Below, piece after piece: positions 36,898-39,310 of a stretch of DNA of 39,310 nt; the first letter of the stretch is position 1; each line of letters begins with the position of its first letter. The stretch lies in NCBI GenBank assembly GCA_913060775.1, contig CAJXVN010000004.1:1-39310 (forward strand). Direction: 5' to 3'. The position numbers were made by a program, and so were the translations under genes. This stretch comes from an uncultured Gammaproteobacteria bacterium (lineage in GTDB: Bacteria; Pseudomonadota; Gammaproteobacteria; Immundisolibacterales; Immundisolibacteraceae). The notes below the pieces were generated by a model. It was not told the DNA's origin, searched no databases, and worked only from the letters and a program-made list of their open reading frames with translations.

Positions 36898-37278
36898 TCG
36901 CTAATGCCCTCTGAGGCGAAATGGGAAAGCGGCTGTCTTTTGATGGTCGGTTTCAGGCCAACGCCGAACGCGATTCCAATCCCTGGTCTGTCACGAATGG
37001 CACTAAGTTAAGAGTTTTTGTCATGCGTTCACAGCGCGTCAGGTCATGACCGAAGTGATTGGTTAAATGTTGTGTATCAGCGTGACCTTATAGAACCCCC
37101 GTTCGTCCTGAGCTTGTCGAAGGACGCCCTTCGACAAGCTCAGGACGAACGGGGGAGGCTTGCTGGATCAAAAAACCGACTCCATAGGGCCAAACTTAAA
37201 ACCATTCTGGTCAGTCGTTCTGTTTTTTCTTTTCTTTTTTCTGTTTGTTATTCCCTTTGCGAACTTAATTTTTGAACG
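36898..37278. other. 381-base gap with palindrome and pyrimidine-rich tract
   Basis: No believable gene is seen. The stretch holds the long palindrome at 37096-37155 and a T/C-rich run at 37216-37256. A weak inverted repeat, GCGAACT (37259-37265) with AGTTCGC (37281-37287), touches the end of the PAS gene and might help end its transcript. Confidence 0.6.
37096..37155. repeat. 60-bp palindrome with 28-bp perfect arms
   Basis: Two perfect 28-base arms (37096-37123 and 37128-37155) flank a four-base loop, ACGC. The core of the right arm is TTCGACAAGCTCAGGACGAA. This core is a familiar intergenic palindrome found in many unrelated environmental bacteria, probably an REP-like or small mobile hairpin element. 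The element lies between the small membrane protein and the PAS gene, and could act as a terminator or be inert. Only this one copy is in the window. Confidence 0.9.
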
Positions 37279-37710
37279 TTAGTTCGCGTCTTTTCCCAGC
37301 TCTGCCAGCCGCTTGCGGTTTTTTCGATCCTGTTCAAACCGTTCGGTGATGTCCCTGGCCATCGATAGCGCCCCGAGAGCCTCATCCGCTGCGTCGAGAA
37401 GAATAGAAAAGCTCAGCTCCACGTATATCGTCGATCCATCGGACCGGACCGTTTTGGTCGGCAGAGACTGCCCCACGTATTTAGTTAATCGATCTGCAAT
37501 CGCACGGTCGAACCCCTGCCAATGCGCCTGGCGAAAAGGTTCTGGAATGATGATGTCCAGGCTTGCGCCAAGCGCATCCTCTTTAGAAAAACCAAAAATC
37601 CGTTCGGCCGCGGTGTTCCATACGCCAATAATTCCCTTCAGATCCGCAAAAATTACGGCATCCGGGCACTGTTCGATGATCGCTTCATTCATTTCAGGGA
37701 GGTTGTCCAT
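37279..37710 (-). CDS. Stand-alone PAS domain protein
   Basis: A 143-residue protein made of one PAS domain with its PAC end (PDAVIFADLKGIIGVWNTAAERIFGF at ~16-41; ARDITERFEQDRKNRKRL at the C-terminus). Nothing follows the PAS domain except a short basic helix, so there is no kinase, cyclase or DNA-binding output in the same chain. It may act as a sensor partner for a separate protein, or be a leftover of a larger one. ATG 37710 has GAGAGG just upstream, supporting a genuine start. The ligand or cofactor cannot be told from the sequence. Confidence 0.82.
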   Translation of the reverse strand: MDNLPEMNEAIIEQCPDAVIFADLKGIIGVWNTAAERIFGFSKEDALGASLDIIIPEPFRQAHWQGFDRAIADRLTKYVGQSLPTKTVRSDGSTIYVELSFSILLDAADEALGALSMARDITERFEQDRKNRKRLAELGKDAN

Positions 37711-37768
37711 AATCCTCTCGATGATTACTGGTGGCCTGGCAGTGTTCGCACCCGCACAAATAGCCTAA

Positions 37769-38383
37769 TTAAGCCGCTGCGCGAAGCTCGGTCAGGGCGG
37801 ATGCAATCACGCGAATCGATGATCGGGTTAACAGCCAAACGAGACCGAGTGCCACCAGAATGTCGGGCCAGCCTGAACCGGTGAGCCAAACCGCCCCCGC
37901 CGCGATAAAAACGGACAGATTGGAGGCGATATCATTACGAGAGCACTTCCAGACCGGACTCATGTTCACGTCTTCCTGGCGATGCTGCTAAAGCAGATAA
38001 AGACAGACCGAATTGGCTAGAAGGCCCAACAGGCTGAAGGCACCCATCACCTCAAAAATAGGCGTGGTGGGCACCCAGATTCGGTAGACAAGCTGCCCAA
38101 CCACCACACACGCGGCTAATAGAATCAAACCACCCTTGAACAGCGCAACCTTAGCCTTACCCGCGGTGCCCCAGGCCACCGCGTAAAAGCTGATGCCATA
38201 GGTCAACGCATCCCCAAGGTTATCAAGGCTATCCGCGAGCAGGGCGGTTGAGCTGCCTTAAATCGAAGCCAGTGCGACCACCAGAAACATCACCGCATTA
38301 ATGCCCAGCACAATTTTTAGCGTCCCCCGCTGCCGGTCTTGTAGGGCTTCAATTGCTGGACTGTTATCGCAACAACCACTCAT
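37769..38383 (-). pseudogene. Cation diffusion facilitator family transporter, broken by two nonsense codons
   Basis: Read in a single frame from ATG 38383, with GAGG before it, this gives MSGCCDNSPAIEALQDRQ and then a CDF-type cation efflux protein with metal-site motifs ADSLDNLGDAL and CSRNDIASNLSV. It contains TAA at 38258-38260 (codon 42) and TAG at 37988-37990; there is no frameshift, and the sequence between the stops is well preserved. Each could be a one-base change, TAT/TAC or similar for the first and TGG or CAG for the second. The intact gene would be about 204 codons, the size of short CDF proteins with a Cys-rich N-terminus. It is likely a recent pseudogene. It lies between a PAS protein gene and an amidase gene. 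Confidence 0.82.
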
Positions 38384-38547
38384 TAAATGAACCTCAGTGG
38401 TGGTTTATCAGGAGGTTAAAGGGCACAGCTCTCTGGTGCTTCGGGCCAGCGGCAAAAATGTGCGAATTTCAGCCACTATGTCGGACCACCGTGCCTGGTA
38501 ATACGGATTTTCCCACAGGACGGGGTTAGGAAGGCAAATTGAGCTGG

Positions 38548-39281
38548 TTACATCGTCTTCCACTCGGTGGCCGATTCGAATGCAGAAGCGGCGCGATAAA
38601 TCGTGCTCTCTTCAAAATGCCGGCCCACCAGCATCATTCCAATGGGTAGACCGTCGGCCATGCCGCAGGGCAAGGAGATTGCCGGATGATGAGTGTAGTT
38701 AAACGCCTGGGTATTCCCTAAAGGGGCGAAAGAGGCGTAAAGACTCTCCTTTATGCTGGCATCAGCGGCAGGTAATGGCAGCGGAAGTTTTGGTGTGGTG
38801 GGCATCAGCAGCAGGTCAACGTCGTTGAGAGCATTGTCATAGGCGCCACGCAGGGTGCTAACGGCGTTGGCGCCTTTGGCATAGAGGCTATAACCTGCCT
38901 GACTCTCCATTTGCTGGGCGAGCAACATCAGTATTACGGCGGAGACTGGCAGTTCGTCGGCACGATCACGCCAGCGTCGGTGAGTAGCGAGAAAGTCTGG
39001 TGCCATCAGATCACGGCGACCGCTGCCATAGCCGTCCGTGCTGAACATGGTCTCGACCATGGATTGCACCAGCAGAAAGGTGAGGGCGCCCGCGCTTTTA
39101 TGCGCGGCGATTGAGATATCCGTTACCTCTGCGCCGAGCTCCCTAAACCGCTCAGCCGCCAGACGAACTTTCTGGTTCACCACAGGGTCGCCATCCGGAT
39201 GCGAGAAGCCCTCTTCAAGCACTCCAATGCGTAAACCATTGATATCGCTACCGAGGGCCACGGTATAGCGCTCCACTGCAA
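38548..39281 (-). CDS. Amidase signature family enzyme, C-terminal part (5' end cut off)
   Basis: The last ~244 residues of an amidase-signature enzyme, which hydrolyses amide bonds. The family C-terminal pattern is clear: INGLRIGVLEEGFSHPDGDPVV, then DVDLLLMPTTPKLPLPLP, FNYTHHPAISLPCGMADGLPIGMMLVGRHFEE. The catalytic Ser-cisSer-Lys region lies upstream and is missing because the contig ends in adapter at 39282. The GTG at 39276 is only an in-frame internal codon, not a start. The substrate is unknown; GatA itself is less likely given the non-GatA C-terminus and lack of gatB/gatC. It is the upstream gene of a leftward set with the broken cation transporter. Confidence 0.88.
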
Positions 39282-39310
39282 CTGTCTCTTATACACATCT
39301 CCGAGCCCAC
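39282..39310. other. Untrimmed Nextera/Tn5 adapter at right contig end
   Basis: CTGTCTCTTATACACATCT (39282-39300) is the reverse complement of the Tn5 mosaic end, followed by CCGAGCCCAC, the start of the read-2 adapter tail. The genome ends at base 39281 in the amidase gene. Confidence 0.98.

Noticed and set aside
37018-37275. 85-residue frame across the palindrome
   Set aside because: Its middle is the palindrome itself and its end is a pyrimidine-rich tract; no ribosome site.
1-39310. Composite Tn5-like transposon from inverted 19-base ends
   Set aside because: The ends are tagmentation adapter, with adapter tail beyond the mosaic end, and there is no transposase inside.

Overview
The window reads as chromosomal DNA of a free-living gammaproteobacterium, probably marine or environmental and aerobic. 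The main support is the minus-strand block ndk, rlmN, pilW (type IV pilus TPR lipoprotein) and rodZ, an order typical of Gammaproteobacteria. The presence of mnmC, a fused cysG, an YccA-type BI-1 protein and a matched FliA-type promoter agrees with this. I cannot name a genus from the sequence. Both ends carry untrimmed Tn5/Nextera tagmentation adapter (1-21 and 39282-39310), so the window is a sequencing contig cut inside rodZ on the left and inside an amidase gene on the right.

Region 1 (1-10398): rodZ, pilW, rlmN and ndk run leftwards with 4-base overlaps at two junctions. Divergent from ndk is a complete SUF iron-sulfur cluster operon: an Rrf2-type regulator, sufB, sufC, sufD, sufS, sufU and sufT. 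A convergent A-type carrier gene (sufA-like) follows across a shared 12-bp-stem terminator. In many gammaproteobacteria the isc operon sits beside ndk; here SUF occupies that place. A candidate operator, ACTAAAATAGT, overlaps the predicted regulator promoter.

Region 2 (10399-15449): a signalling unit. A very good sigma-28 (FliA) promoter match precedes a large hybrid histidine kinase (TM, sensor, TM, HAMP, PAS, HisKA, HATPase, REC, REC, Hpt), followed by a 4-base-overlapping REC-GGDEF diguanylate cyclase. The kinase reading frame is broken by one in-frame TGA at a position where Trp is expected.

Region 3 (15450-18286): an alpha/beta hydrolase and type I isopentenyl-diphosphate isomerase, a glutaredoxin-like protein, an YccA-type membrane protein, and tRNA-Ser(UGA).

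Region 4 (18287-29191): a BenA/AntA-like Rieske oxygenase alpha subunit without beta subunit or reductase, a GFA-family zinc protein, an SDR lacking the canonical Tyr-x3-Lys motif, a DASS anion transporter followed by cysG, a PhzF-family protein, mnmC with an uncertain start, a small protein I do not recognise, and an acyl-CoA-dehydrogenase-fold flavin monooxygenase.

Region 5 (29192-36424): a membrane-anchored glutamate-synthase-like FMN protein, a SulP transporter paired with a tandem universal stress protein, then a rightward set of arylamine N-acetyltransferase, enoyl-CoA hydratase/isomerase and SAM methyltransferase.

Region 6 (36425-39310): a small membrane protein, a 60-bp near-perfect palindrome, a stand-alone PAS protein, a cation diffusion facilitator pseudogene with two nonsense codons, and the C-terminal part of an amidase.

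I found no CRISPR array, phage module, transposase or toxin-antitoxin pair. No stretch looks clearly like a new defence or biosynthetic system. The most distinctive points are the SUF-for-ISC layout, the sigma-28-linked kinase/cyclase unit with its nonsense codon, and the orphan oxygenase components.
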